NCBI GenBank assembly: GCA_021809105.1
Contig: JAKBAM010000004.1
Location: 1-64,000, forward strand
Length of the DNA: 64,000 nucleotides
Direction: 5' to 3'
Source: Actinomycetes bacterium
Lineage (GTDB): Bacteria > Actinomycetota > Acidimicrobiia > Acidimicrobiales > Palsa-688
Part shown: positions 27,396 to 35,716 of the stretch, piece by piece
How the letters are laid out: each line of letters opens with the position of its first letter
How positions within the stretch are numbered: the first letter of the stretch is position 1
The notes under the pieces: generated by a model
Seen by the model: only the letters and a program-made list of their open reading frames with translations
Databases searched by the model: none
Told to the model about the DNA's origin: nothing
Position numbers and translations under genes: made by a program

Positions 27396-28034
27396 GTGCG
27401 ACAGACCCTCATAGCCATCGACGGGCCGGCCGGTTCGGGCAAATCCACCGTCGCGCGAGCAGTCGCGCAGCGGCTCGGACTCGAGTATCTCGACACCGGG
27501 GCCATGTACCGGGCCGTGACCTTCGCAGCAATCCGGCGTGGCATCGACCCCGCCGATGCAGAACCGGTCGGTCGCCTGGCGGCAGAGGTCGACATCGAGG
27601 TCGCCGACGCTGTCACCGTCGACGGGGTCGACGCCACCATCGAGATCCGCAGCCCCGAGGTGACTCGGGCGGTGAGCGCGGTAGCGGCCAACCCTGCAGT
27701 GCGCCGCGAGCTCGTGGCTCGCCAGCGATTATGGGCGCAGGCCCGCCACGGCGGGGTGGTGGAGGGCCGGGACATCGGCACCGTGGTTTTCCCCCACGCC
27801 GACGTCAAGGTCTACCTCACCGCCGACGACGGCGAACGGGCCACGCGCCGGAGCAAGGAGATGCTCGACATGCACTACGACCAGGTCGCCGCCGACATCG
27901 CCCGCCGGGATCACATCGATTCCACCCGATCTGCCTCGCCCATGGCCGTCGCCAGCGACGCAGTTCACATCGATTCCACCGGGCGGGACATAGACGCTGT
28001 CGTCGAGGACGTGCTGTCGCTGGTCGCCGGATGA
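27396..28034 (+). CDS. cmk: cytidylate kinase
   Basis: Phosphorylates CMP and dCMP. The protein has 212 residues. The P-loop is IDGPAGSGKSTVARAVAQRL, followed by LEYLDTGAMYRAVTF, VVEGRDIGTVVFPHADVKVY and RRDHIDSTRSASPM, all diagnostic. The GTG at 27396 has AGGAGC upstream. In many actinobacteria cmk is fused to or next to der; here plsC, ispH and a DUF512 gene separate them. Confidence 0.96.
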   Translation: MRQTLIAIDGPAGSGKSTVARAVAQRLGLEYLDTGAMYRAVTFAAIRRGIDPADAEPVGRLAAEVDIEVADAVTVDGVDATIEIRSPEVTRAVSAVAANPAVRRELVARQRLWAQARHGGVVEGRDIGTVVFPHADVKVYLTADDGERATRRSKEMLDMHYDQVAADIARRDHIDSTRSASPMAVASDAVHIDSTGRDIDAVVEDVLSLVAG

Positions 28035-28696
28035 CCCCGGGCGTGTGGCAGCTGCGCTGGTACGCCTTCGCCCGGGGCCTGGTGGAGCTGGTCTGCCGGT
28101 CGCTGTGGCGGGTGGAGCTGGTCCACCTGGACCGGATCCCGCGGAGCGGGCCCTACGTGATCGCCCCCGTGCACCGCTCCAACATCGACACGCTCCTCTG
28201 CGGGTGTCTCACCCGGCGCCGTATCAGGTTCATGGGAAAGGACTCGCTCTGGAAGTACCGCTGGTCCGGGCGGCTGTTCAGCTCCCTCGGTGCGTTCCCG
28301 GTGCACCGAGGCACCCCGGACCGAGAAGCCCTCCGGACCTGCGAGGAGGCGCTGGACGCAGGAGAGCCCGTCGTCCTTTTTCCCGAGGGCACTCGACAGT
28401 CGGGGCCGACCGTCCAGCCTCTCTTCGAAGGAGCCTCCTTCGTTGCTGCCAGGGCCCGCGTCCCGATCGTGCCGGTCGGGATCGGCGGCAGCGAGTGGGC
28501 GATGCCGAAGGGCAAGCGGGGCGTCCGGCCGGTCAAGGTGGCCGTGGTGGTCGGCGAGCCGATCTTCCCTCCGGCGCGACCCGAGGGCGCCCGAGTCTCT
28601 CGCCGGGCCGTCAGTGAGACCTCCGCACTCCTGCACATAGAGCTGCAAGCCCTCTTCGACGACGCCCTGGCCAGGGCCGGCAGACGCTCGGGCTGA
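28031..28696 (+). CDS. plsC: 1-acyl-sn-glycerol-3-phosphate acyltransferase-like protein
   Basis: The protein has 221 residues. The acyltransferase motifs are APVHRSNIDTLLCG (HX4D catalytic pair) and LFPEGTRQSGPTV, with VPIVPVGIGGSEWAMPKGK after them. It probably acylates lysophosphatidic acid at the inner membrane surface. The ATG overlaps the cmk stop (ATGA), so translation is coupled. Members of the family with other acceptors exist, so the exact substrate is inferred. Confidence 0.87.
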   Translation: MTPGVWQLRWYAFARGLVELVCRSLWRVELVHLDRIPRSGPYVIAPVHRSNIDTLLCGCLTRRRIRFMGKDSLWKYRWSGRLFSSLGAFPVHRGTPDREALRTCEEALDAGEPVVLFPEGTRQSGPTVQPLFEGASFVAARARVPIVPVGIGGSEWAMPKGKRGVRPVKVAVVVGEPIFPPARPEGARVSRRAVSETSALLHIELQALFDDALARAGRRSG

Positions 28697-28719
28697 CCCC
28701 CCCGGCGGCGCCAGATGCC

Positions 28720-29766
28720 CTACAAGGTGAGGTTGGCCAGGGCGGAGGCGGCGGGCACGTCCCGGTCCTCGATCACGCCGCCACCGACGAGCGGGTCACC
28801 GCCGGGCGCGAAAGCAGCAACCGCAGCGGCGGCCGATACCGTCCTCAACAGGTCGCGCAGCTCCCGGGGCAGCGGGAAGTACTCGTCCTCGTCCACGGCC
28901 TGCACCTCGTCGATGCCATTGGTAGGAGCCAGCGCCTCGACCACCTCCAGGACCAGCGACTCGGGCGCCGACGCCCCGGCGATGACGCCCACCGTGCCGG
29001 CAAGGTCGTCGGGCAGCTCGTCGGCACCGTTGACCCGGACCGCGCGCGGGCAACCAGCGCTGAGGGCGGTGCGGGTCAGGGCGTTGGTGTTGGAGGAGTT
29101 GTCGGAGCCAATTACCACCACGACATCGCACTGCTTGGCGATGGCCTTGAGAGCGGCCTGACGGTTGGTCGTGGCGAAACAAAGGTCGGAGTGCCCCGGC
29201 ACCCACAGCTCCGGCCAGCGCCCCTGGGCCGCCTCGAGCAGGCCCTTCCACTCGTCGACGGCCAGGGTCGTCTGGGCCAGGAAGGCGACGGGCTCGGCGC
29301 CATCCGGGAGCGCCATCATCTCCTCGACGCTCTCCACGCGGCGCACCGCGCCCGGCGCGACCGCCATCGTCCCGACCGCCTCCTGATGGCCTTCGTGCCC
29401 GACATAGACGATCGAGTAGCCCTCGGCTGCCCGGCGCTTGACCTCGTGATGCACTTTGAGCACGAGGGGACAGGCGGCGTTGACGACGGTGCGCCCGTCG
29501 CAGCGAGCCTCGGCCACCACCTGCGGGGCGGTACCGTGGGCCGAGAGCATCACCGGAGCGCCAGCTGGCACCTCGTCGACGTCGTCCACGAAGACCACGC
29601 CGAGCTCCTTGAACCGCTCGACGACGACCTTGTTGTGGACGATCTCGTGATAGCAGTAGACCGGCGCCTCGAACACCCGGACCATCCACGCCAAGGCCTT
29701 GATGGCCATCTCCACCCCGGCGCAGAAGCCGCGCGGCGACGCTAGCAGCACACGATCGACCCTCAC
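28720..29766 (-). CDS. ispH: 4-hydroxy-3-methylbut-2-enyl diphosphate reductase
   Basis: Last step of the MEP isoprenoid pathway, making IPP and DMAPP; a 4Fe-4S enzyme. The protein has 348 residues. The three cluster cysteines are in ASPRGFCAGVEMAIKAL (Cys ~15), VNAACPLVLKVH and DLCFATTNRQAA. The GTG at 29766 is fixed by the -10 hexamer TACGGT 6 bases upstream and by the family start MRVDRVLLASPRGFC; a longer frame to 29796 adds only ten residues. It converges with plsC. Confidence 0.94.
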   Translation of the reverse strand: MRVDRVLLASPRGFCAGVEMAIKALAWMVRVFEAPVYCYHEIVHNKVVVERFKELGVVFVDDVDEVPAGAPVMLSAHGTAPQVVAEARCDGRTVVNAACPLVLKVHHEVKRRAAEGYSIVYVGHEGHQEAVGTMAVAPGAVRRVESVEEMMALPDGAEPVAFLAQTTLAVDEWKGLLEAAQGRWPELWVPGHSDLCFATTNRQAALKAIAKQCDVVVVIGSDNSSNTNALTRTALSAGCPRAVRVNGADELPDDLAGTVGVIAGASAPESLVLEVVEALAPTNGIDEVQAVDEDEYFPLPRELRDLLRTVSAAAAVAAFAPGGDPLVGGGVIEDRDVPAASALANLTL

Positions 29767-29772
29767 ATTCCC

Positions 29773-29778
29773 ACCGTA
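29773..29778 (-). promoter_or_regulatory. -10 hexamer TACGGT of ispH (leaderless)
   Basis: On the minus strand TACGGT, then GGGAAT, then the GTG start. It lies only 6 bp from the outward-facing -10 of the DUF512 gene. Confidence 0.55.
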
Positions 29779-29784
29779 CCCGGC

Positions 29785-29790
29785 TAGCAT
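29785..29790 (+). promoter_or_regulatory. -10 hexamer TAGCAT of the DUF512 gene
   Basis: TAGCAT ends 9 bases before the ATG at 29800. With the ispH hexamer at 29773-29778 the two divergent promoters must overlap, each using the other's start region as its upstream DNA. Confidence 0.42.
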
Positions 29791-29799
29791 CGGCAAGCT

Positions 29800-31164
29800 A
29801 TGTCGCTGCCCCGCGTGGTGGCGGTGACCCCGGAGTCACCCGCCGCCCGGGCCGGCCTCCTCCCAGGCGACGAGATCGCCACCATGGACGGCCAGCTCCC
29901 CCGAGACATCATCCAATATCAATTGCTCGCCGACCAGGTCGAGTTGGAGCTCGACGTGCGCCGGGGCGGCCTGGAGCTGCCGATCGTTATCCGACGTGAG
30001 GGGAACGAGCCTCTCGGTGCGGAGGTGGATGCCGCCTTGTTCGACCGGGTACGGACCTGTGACAACCACTGCGAGTTCTGCTTCATCCACCAGCTCCCGA
30101 AGGGGATGCGCAAGAGCCTGTACACCCGCGACGACGACTACCGGCTGTCGTTCCTCTACGGCAACTTCACGACGCTCACCCGCTTCACGGAGGCCGACCT
30201 CGAGCGGGTGATCACCGAGGGACTGTCGCCCCTGTGGGTCTCCATCCACGCCACCGATCCCGATGTGCGATCGAGGATGCTGCGCAACAGGCGCGGTGCC
30301 ACCAGCCTGCGGTGGCTGCGAGCGCTCCTCGACCACGGCATCGAGGTGCACGGCCAGGTCGTCGTGTGCCCCGGCGTCAACGACGGCGAGATCCTCGATG
30401 ACACTCTCGCCGGCGTGCTCGACCGCTACCCGGAGCTGGCCAGCGTGGCCTGCGTGCCCCTCGGGATCAGCCGGTTCAACGTCGAGGACGCCATGCGACC
30501 CCACAGCACGCAGGAGGCAGCCGCGGTCATCGACCTGGTCGAAGGATGGCAGCCCACCTTCGAGGCGGCCGTCGGACACCGGATGGTCTTTGCTGCTGAC
30601 GAGTACTACCTGATCGCAAGCCGCCCTTTCCCTCCGCTCGATGCGTATGGAACGGTCGCCCAGCACGACAACGGGGTCGGCATGGTGGCTGCGTTCGCGG
30701 CCCGCTTCCAGGGTCGCAGCGACGCCCCGCGCGGTGGCCCGGGGGGATTCTTCCAGTCCTTGGACGGCGCTCCAGCGGAGGGTTACCGGGCGGTGCGCGC
30801 CCCCGGATCGATCACCCTGACCCCACGCGCTGACGCCCCGGTCACCATCCTCACCGGCTCCTACGGGCGCAGCGTCTTGGAGCCTCTGGTGCGAACAGTC
30901 GGCGCCCATATCGAGGTGGTGGAGGTGCGCAACGAGTTCTTCGGGGGCAACACCGGCGTGGCCGGGCTGATGACCGGTGCCGACCTCTCACGCGTCCTCG
31001 CCGATGCCCCCTACGGCCGCCGTTACCTCCTACCTGACGTCTGCCTATCCGGCGGGCGCTTCCTCGACGGCATGACCCCCGCCGACCTGCCCCGCTCCGT
31101 CGAGATCGTGCCCGCTGATGGAGCGAGCCTGTGGCGCGCCCTGCGCCCGCTGCTCGCGGCTTGA
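29800..31164 (+). CDS. DUF512 family PDZ / radical-SAM-like protein
   Basis: The protein has 454 residues. An N-terminal PDZ-like domain (VVAVTPESPAARAGLLPGDE) is followed by a cysteine cluster, RTCDNHCEFCFIHQLPKG, where Cys 87, 91 and 94 have the CxxxCxxC spacing of radical SAM enzymes. SLYTRDDDYRLSFLYGNFTT is the best-conserved DUF512 stretch. Reported as putative FeS-containing oxidoreductases in Clostridia and Cyanobacteria; the reaction is unknown. In many genomes the gene is immediately upstream of der, as here (26-base gap), which hints at a link with ribosome assembly or rRNA/tRNA modification. Confidence 0.88.
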   Translation: MSLPRVVAVTPESPAARAGLLPGDEIATMDGQLPRDIIQYQLLADQVELELDVRRGGLELPIVIRREGNEPLGAEVDAALFDRVRTCDNHCEFCFIHQLPKGMRKSLYTRDDDYRLSFLYGNFTTLTRFTEADLERVITEGLSPLWVSIHATDPDVRSRMLRNRRGATSLRWLRALLDHGIEVHGQVVVCPGVNDGEILDDTLAGVLDRYPELASVACVPLGISRFNVEDAMRPHSTQEAAAVIDLVEGWQPTFEAAVGHRMVFAADEYYLIASRPFPPLDAYGTVAQHDNGVGMVAAFAARFQGRSDAPRGGPGGFFQSLDGAPAEGYRAVRAPGSITLTPRADAPVTILTGSYGRSVLEPLVRTVGAHIEVVEVRNEFFGGNTGVAGLMTGADLSRVLADAPYGRRYLLPDVCLSGGRFLDGMTPADLPRSVEIVPADGASLWRALRPLLAA

Positions 31165-31190
31165 CCCCTAGGCACCACCAAGGACCTCCG

Positions 31191-32513
31191 ATGCCCAAAA
31201 CCCACGCGCCCGCCACCCGGTCACCCGTAGTCGCCGTAGTCGGCCGCCCCAACGTCGGCAAGAGCACCCTGGTCAACCGGATCGTAGGGAGACGGGAGGC
31301 GATCGTCGAGGAGCGCCCCGGCGTGACACGCGATCGCAAGCTGCTCGATGCCGAATGGGCAGGGCGAGACTTCACGATCGTCGACACCGGAGGCTGGCTG
31401 GCATCCGATGACGCCCTGGACCGCCAGGTCAGCGCCCAGGCCGAGCGCGCGATCAAGGACGCCGCAGCCATCTTGTTCGTGGTCGACGCGACCGTCGGGA
31501 TCACCGAGGAGGATGCCCGGGTCGCGGACCTCCTCCGGCGCGCCGGGCGCCCCACACTGCTGGTCGCCAACAAGGTCGACGCCGAAACACGCGACGCCGA
31601 CGTGTGGGTCTTTGCCAGCATGGGCCTCGGCGACCCCCAAGCCGTCTCAGCCCTCCACGGCCGCGGGACGGGGGACATGCTCGATGCGCTGATCGCTCAG
31701 CTGCCTGAACCCGTCGAGGAGCCCGAGGGAATCCCCGACGAGGTCCGTATCCCGTCGGTCGCCATCATCGGTCGGCCCAATGTCGGCAAGTCGACGCTCT
31801 TCAACCGCCTCATCGGCGACGAGCGCTCCGTAGTACATGACCTCCCCGGGACCACCCGGGATACCATCGACACGCTCGTCAGCACCGATGACGGGCAGAT
31901 TCGCTTCGTCGACACCGCCGGCATGCGCCGGCGGGCGCGAGAGGCGTCGGGCGCAGAGTTCTACTCCCTGGTGCGGGCCCTCCAAGCGATCGACGGCGCC
32001 GACGCCGCCCTGCTCGTGATCGACGCCACCGAGGGCGTCACCCGCCAGGACCAGCGGCTGGCCGAGCGGATCGACGCCGCCGGAAGCCCGGTCGTGATCA
32101 TGCTCAACAAATGGGAGCTGCTCGATGCCGAGGCCAGGGCGGCGACCGTCGACGAGGTCGAGGACCGCCTGGCGTTCCTGGCCTACGCCCCGGTGCTCAA
32201 GGTCAGCGCGCTGACCGGGCTCGGGGTCCACAAGCTGTTGCCGGCCCTGCGTATCGCCGACGACGCGTACCACCGCCGGGTGCCCACCGCCGAGCTCAAC
32301 CGGGTACTGGCCGAGGCCCAAGCTGCTCACCGCTCGCCGGCGGGACGGGTCCTCTACGCCACCCAGGGCGCGGCCGAACCACCGACATTCACGCTGTTCA
32401 CCACCAAGAGCCTGCCCGCCCCCTACCTCCGCTACCTCGAGCGCCGCCTGCGGGAGCACTTCGGCTTCGGGCCCACCCCGATCAAGTTTCGCGTGCGCAG
32501 ACGCAGCGAGTGA
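31191..32513 (+). CDS. der: ribosome biogenesis GTPase Der (EngA)
   Basis: Double-GTPase needed for 50S subunit assembly. The protein has 440 residues. The two P-loops are VGRPNVGKSTLVNRI and IGRPNVGKSTLFNRL, with specificity motifs NKVD and NKWE. The C-terminal KH-like domain ends FGPTPIKFRVRRRS. The ATG at 31191 gives the family N-terminus; an open frame upstream overlaps the DUF512 gene and is not used. Confidence 0.96.
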   Translation: MPKTHAPATRSPVVAVVGRPNVGKSTLVNRIVGRREAIVEERPGVTRDRKLLDAEWAGRDFTIVDTGGWLASDDALDRQVSAQAERAIKDAAAILFVVDATVGITEEDARVADLLRRAGRPTLLVANKVDAETRDADVWVFASMGLGDPQAVSALHGRGTGDMLDALIAQLPEPVEEPEGIPDEVRIPSVAIIGRPNVGKSTLFNRLIGDERSVVHDLPGTTRDTIDTLVSTDDGQIRFVDTAGMRRRAREASGAEFYSLVRALQAIDGADAALLVIDATEGVTRQDQRLAERIDAAGSPVVIMLNKWELLDAEARAATVDEVEDRLAFLAYAPVLKVSALTGLGVHKLLPALRIADDAYHRRVPTAELNRVLAEAQAAHRSPAGRVLYATQGAAEPPTFTLFTTKSLPAPYLRYLERRLREHFGFGPTPIKFRVRRRSE

Positions 32514-32539
32514 GGGAGCCGCTCCCAGGGGCGGTGCTG

Positions 32540-32545
32540 TAGCGT
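32540..32545 (+). promoter_or_regulatory. -10 hexamer TAGCGT of the PP2C gene (leaderless)
   Basis: TGCTGTAGCGT, with the hexamer ending 6 bases before the ATG at 32552. The 38-base gap after der holds no ribosome site. Confidence 0.5.
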
Positions 32546-32551
32546 CTGACC

Positions 32552-33673
32552 ATGTTCGGGCAACCGGTCTTGGTCGGCGCGGCTTTCGCGCAGCCATGGC
32601 TAGGGGCTGCCGCCATCTCCTGCGCCGTCGCCGCAGGGCTCTGGGCCCGGGCAGCCTCGAGGACGATCCGGGCGGTCCGACGCATAGAGTCGCCCCCCGG
32701 CGGGGCGCCGGTAGCCCCGGGCGCCACAGGACTGGCTCGCTCCGCCTTCGACAAGGACCTCCACAACGCCATCCTCTACGGGGTGCTGACCGTCGGGCTC
32801 GCAGTGGCCTCGCTGTCGAAGAGCGCCTGGTTCGAGCTGCCCCTGCTCGGGGTGACGGTTCCGGTGGTCGTGTCCATACGTTTCGCCCCGCGGTTCTTCG
32901 ACGAAGGGCGCCTGGCCGAGGACCGGGCGCTCCTGGAACGCAGGGCCGAGGAGGTCCTGGCCCAGGAGGAGCTGGCTCCTCGCCAGTGGGCCGCCCGCCT
33001 CGCCCCCGAGGAGTTGCCACCGATCGGGGGCTTCGAGTTGGGTCGGGTGTACGAGCCGGGCACCGGCATGATGGCCGGTGACTTCTACGATGTATATGCC
33101 ACCGACAAGAACCGCCTGGCGGTCGTGATCGGCGACGTCGCCGGCCATGGCATCGAGCCGTCGATCACCGCCTTCCAAGTCAAGTACCTCCTGCGCAACT
33201 TCCTCAGTCAGTACCGGGACCCGGCGCAGGCGCTCGAGGAGCTCAACAAGGTGCTCTCGCTGACCGGTCGGCCCGAAGACCTGGTGTCGGTGTGCGTCGC
33301 GGTGTTCGACACCGAAGCGGCCACCATCCGCCACGCCTCAGCAGGGCACCCCGCCGCCTGGCTGTGGCAGGACTCGGAGATGCGAGCTCTCCGTTCGACC
33401 GGACCCCTGCTCACCTTGGACCCGAACGCCAGCTACTACTCCCGGGAGCTGCCGCTGACGCCCGGCGACCTCCTGCTGCTGTACACCGACGGCCTTGCGG
33501 AGGCCCGCAGCGGCGGCCAGCTCTTCGGAGAGGACCGCATTGCCGGAATCATCCGGCGTGACCCAGGGCAGGACGCCACTACGCTGGCCAAAGTCCTCCT
33601 GGAGGCAGCCAGGGACTTCGCTGCGGCCCCGCTCAGCGACGACGTGGCCATCCTGGCCGTCCGGCGCACCTGA
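32552..33673 (+). CDS. membrane-anchored PP2C-type (SpoIIE/RsbU-like) phosphatase
   Basis: The protein has 373 residues. There are up to three hydrophobic segments in the first ~110 residues (PWLGAAAISCAVAAGLWA; YGVLTVGLAVASL; LPLLGVTVPVVVSI). The cytosolic phosphatase domain (~160-373) has the metal-binding motifs MMAGDFYDVY and VVIGDVAGHGIEPS, then ASAGHPAAWLW, LLLYTDGLAEARS and SDDVAILAV. RsbU-type enzymes dephosphorylate anti-anti-sigma factors. No sensor such as GAF or PAS and no anti-sigma partner is present in the window, so the signal and target are unknown. Confidence 0.88.
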   Translation: MFGQPVLVGAAFAQPWLGAAAISCAVAAGLWARAASRTIRAVRRIESPPGGAPVAPGATGLARSAFDKDLHNAILYGVLTVGLAVASLSKSAWFELPLLGVTVPVVVSIRFAPRFFDEGRLAEDRALLERRAEEVLAQEELAPRQWAARLAPEELPPIGGFELGRVYEPGTGMMAGDFYDVYATDKNRLAVVIGDVAGHGIEPSITAFQVKYLLRNFLSQYRDPAQALEELNKVLSLTGRPEDLVSVCVAVFDTEAATIRHASAGHPAAWLWQDSEMRALRSTGPLLTLDPNASYYSRELPLTPGDLLLLYTDGLAEARSGGQLFGEDRIAGIIRRDPGQDATTLAKVLLEAARDFAAAPLSDDVAILAVRRT

Positions 33674-33685
33674 GATCCACGGCTG

Positions 33686-33712
33686 TCCCGGCGCGTTCCT
33701 AACGCGCAGGGA
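33686..33712 (+). terminator. hairpin after the PP2C gene
   Basis: GCGCGTT (33691-33697) and AACGCGC (33701-33707) form a 7-bp stem with a 3-base loop. It is extended by TCCC and GGGA (33686-33689, 33709-33712) across one mismatch. It stands 13 bases after the stop. Confidence 0.55.
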
Positions 33713-33827
33713 CCAGTTGGATGACAAGAGCGGTACCCAAGTGGACCCTGAAGGTGAAGGTCGTGTCGCCCGGTGTTTCGTGCAGTTGACCTGCATACGG
33801 TGTGGTCAGAAGGGGAGTACCAGTGGC

Positions 33828-34379
33828 ATGGATGCCATCGAGTTGCTGACCGCCGACCACCGCACGGTCGAGGACCTCTTCAGCCGCTTCGAATCCGCGG
33901 GCCCTCGGGCCACCACCACGAAACGCCGCTTGGTCGACCAGATGATCAAAGAGTTGTCGGTCCACGCCTCGATCGAAGAGATGCTGCTGTACCCGGCGGT
34001 GCGCCGGGCTGACGCAAAGCTGAGCGACAAGGTCCTAGAAGCGCTGGAAGAGCACCATGGCGCCAAGTCCTTCCTGGCTGAGCTGGAGCGGTTACCCGCC
34101 CAAGCCGAACGCTTCGACGCCAAGACGACCGTGCTGATCGAACAGGTGCGCCACCACGTGAAAGAGGAGGAGGGTGACCTGTTCCCCGCCGTCCGCAAGG
34201 TGATGTCGAAGGAAGAGCTGGGGGAATTGGGAGAGGCCCTGGAGGCTGCCAAGGCCGCAGCGCCGACCCGCCCCCACCCTCACCAGCCAGATGTCCCCCC
34301 GCTCAACGTTGTTTTCGGCGTGCCGGCCGCGGTCGCCGATCGGGCGATCGGCGCCGTACGCCGATTCACCAGCCGCTGA
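33828..34379 (+). CDS. hemerythrin HHE-domain protein
   Basis: The protein has 183 residues. The four-helix HHE domain (~1-145) carries the usual metal-ligand positions: DAIELLTADHRTVEDLFSRF, VHASIEEMLLYPAVR, LEEHHGAKSFLAEL and VRHHVKEEEGDLFPAVRKVM. Such proteins bind a di-iron centre and respond to oxygen, nitric oxide or iron. A Pro-rich linker and a short C-terminal helix (PAAVADRAIGAVRRFTSR) follow. The ATG at 33828 has AAGGGGAG upstream; the longer open frame back to 33495 runs antisense to the PP2C gene end and is ignored. Confidence 0.85.
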   Translation: MDAIELLTADHRTVEDLFSRFESAGPRATTTKRRLVDQMIKELSVHASIEEMLLYPAVRRADAKLSDKVLEALEEHHGAKSFLAELERLPAQAERFDAKTTVLIEQVRHHVKEEEGDLFPAVRKVMSKEELGELGEALEAAKAAAPTRPHPHQPDVPPLNVVFGVPAAVADRAIGAVRRFTSR

Positions 34380-34414
34380 GGCAATCGCGCGCAGGCGCAT
34401 GTGTCGTCCTCAGA

Positions 34415-34428
34415 CGGGTAGCTACCCG
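34415..34428. promoter_or_regulatory. 14-bp palindrome upstream of the SRPBCC gene
   Basis: CGGGTAGCTACCCG is a perfect palindrome 28 bp before the ATG at 34457 and 35 bp after the hemerythrin stop. It could be an operator for a dimeric regulator or a small hairpin. There is no partner copy elsewhere that I noticed. Confidence 0.35.
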
Positions 34429-34456
34429 CTGAACATTCGCTAAGAGGGAGTAAAAT

Positions 34457-34921
34457 ATGGCCAGCCACGAGACGTCCGTCGAGGTCGAGCGCCCCGTGCG
34501 CACCGTCTACGACCAGTGGACCCAGTTCGAGAGCTTCCCGCAGTTCATGGGTGGCGTGGAAAAGGTCGTACAGCTCGATGCGACTCACACCCACTGGACG
34601 ACCAAGGTCGCAGGTGTGACACGGGAGTTCGACGCCACCATCAGCGAGCAGACGCCCGACCAGCGAGTTGCTTGGCACAGTGACTCGGGCCCCACCCACT
34701 CCGGCGCGGTCACCTTCCACCGGATCGGCGAGGGTCGCACCAAGGTGATGCTGCAGCTCGATCTCGACCCGGAAGGATTCGTAGAGAAGGCAGGGGAGGC
34801 TTTGGGTGTCGTCGAACGCCAGGTCAAGTCCGATCTGGAGCGTTTCAAGGAGTTCATCGAGCGCACCCCGACGGAGACCGGCGCCTGGAGGGGAGAGGTG
34901 GCGCAGGACCCGACCAGCTGA
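34457..34921 (+). CDS. SRPBCC superfamily protein (polyketide cyclase/dehydrase-like)
   Basis: The protein has 154 residues. The N-terminus ETSVEVERPVRTVYDQWTQF followed by ESFPQFMGGVEKVVQLD is the START/Bet v1-like fold entry of the cyclase/dehydrase group often found next to stress genes. The C-terminus is FKEFIERTPTETGAW. A hydrophobic ligand is likely, unidentified. AGAGGGAG lies 7 bases before the ATG. It follows the hemerythrin gene and may share its regulation. Confidence 0.82.
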   Translation: MASHETSVEVERPVRTVYDQWTQFESFPQFMGGVEKVVQLDATHTHWTTKVAGVTREFDATISEQTPDQRVAWHSDSGPTHSGAVTFHRIGEGRTKVMLQLDLDPEGFVEKAGEALGVVERQVKSDLERFKEFIERTPTETGAWRGEVAQDPTS

Positions 34922-35040
34922 GGCTGGCCGCCGGGCAGGCACCGGTTGGCCCGCGCGCGGCGATAGCGTTCGTGTGACGCTCCGGCGACCGGCCCCCGAG
35001 TAGCCGGCCGTCGGCCTAGGTCGTTGTAGAGGACCCGCCC

Positions 35041-35241
35041 GTGCCATGGTGCGACAGCTGCAGCAAGTTCTGGACCCAGCCCAGCATGGGGGAGCATGGT
35101 GAGTGTCCCGCGTGCGGGACGGTGATAGCCAAGCCTGCTCCCGGGGTGCCTTGGCACTTCAAGGTGATGCTCTTGGGGTTGTCGGGTTATCTCGTCTACC
35201 GCGCCTACTGGTTTGTCGAATGGCTGCCCAAACACCTCTGA
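35041..35241 (+). CDS. small zinc-ribbon membrane protein
   Basis: The protein has 66 residues. Two cysteine pairs (WCDSCSKFW and GECPACGTVI) form a zinc ribbon, followed by one hydrophobic segment (FKVMLLGLSGYLVYRAYWFV) and a short basic end. The GTG at 35041 has AGAGGA ~9 bases upstream. Small zinc-ribbon/TM proteins of this layout are found in actinobacteria; no function is known to me. Confidence 0.7.
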   Translation: MPWCDSCSKFWTQPSMGEHGECPACGTVIAKPAPGVPWHFKVMLLGLSGYLVYRAYWFVEWLPKHL

Positions 35242-35297
35242 CGCGACGGTGGTGCCCGGCTCCCCTCCTCGGCTAGCGTGCCGGCCGACGTACTCGA

Positions 35298-35375
35298 CGG
35301 GCTGTGGCGCAGTTTGGTTAGCGCGCTTGACTGGGGGTCAAGAGGTCGGAGGTTCAAATCCTCTCAGCCCGACCA
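35298..35375 (+). tRNA. tRNA-Pro (anticodon GGG)
   Basis: A complete cloverleaf. The acceptor stem CGGGCTG (35298-35304) pairs with CAGCCCG (35365-35371), followed by discriminator A and an encoded CCA (35373-35375). The D arm contains GCGCAGTTTGGTTAGCGC. The anticodon stem CTTGA/TCAAG encloses the loop CTGGGGG with anticodon GGG, and the T arm contains GGTTCAAATCC. It stands 56 bases after the zinc-ribbon gene. Confidence 0.96.
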
Positions 35376-35458
35376 CGAATCCGCAGGTCAGACAGGATTT
35401 CGGGGTGGGCCAGCCCCTGTCGTCGCATCTGAGGCCCCCGGGATGGTTTGCTGGCGGG

Positions 35459-35716
35459 ATGCGCTCGCGAGAAGGCCTCGGCCTGGCTCAGGCCCTCGTC
35501 ACCTTGACCCTGACCGACGACCATCAGACCGCGGCGGCCCTGGCCAGCCGCTACGTCGGCGAATACGACCCGGCGGAGCTGCTGATCTGGACGGCCCGGT
35601 ATTCCGGCCTGGTCCTGGGTCTCCTGGCCAGGGCTGACTCCCAGGGGAGAGCACCCGTGGAGCTGGCAGAGGTGCTCGCTACGCAAATCGCACTGGTGCC
35701 CGACGAAGCCGAGTGA
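35459..35716 (+). CDS. small hypothetical protein
   Basis: The protein has 85 residues, predicted mostly helical and acidic: REGLGLAQALVTLTLTDDHQ, then TAAALASRYVGEYDPAELLI and VLGLLARADSQG. It has no signal peptide or membrane span and I do not recognise a family. The ribosome site is weak. It is taken as real because its amino-acid usage is protein-like and it fills the gap between tRNA-Pro and the 6C-like RNA. Confidence 0.5.
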   Translation: MRSREGLGLAQALVTLTLTDDHQTAAALASRYVGEYDPAELLIWTARYSGLVLGLLARADSQGRAPVELAEVLATQIALVPDEAE

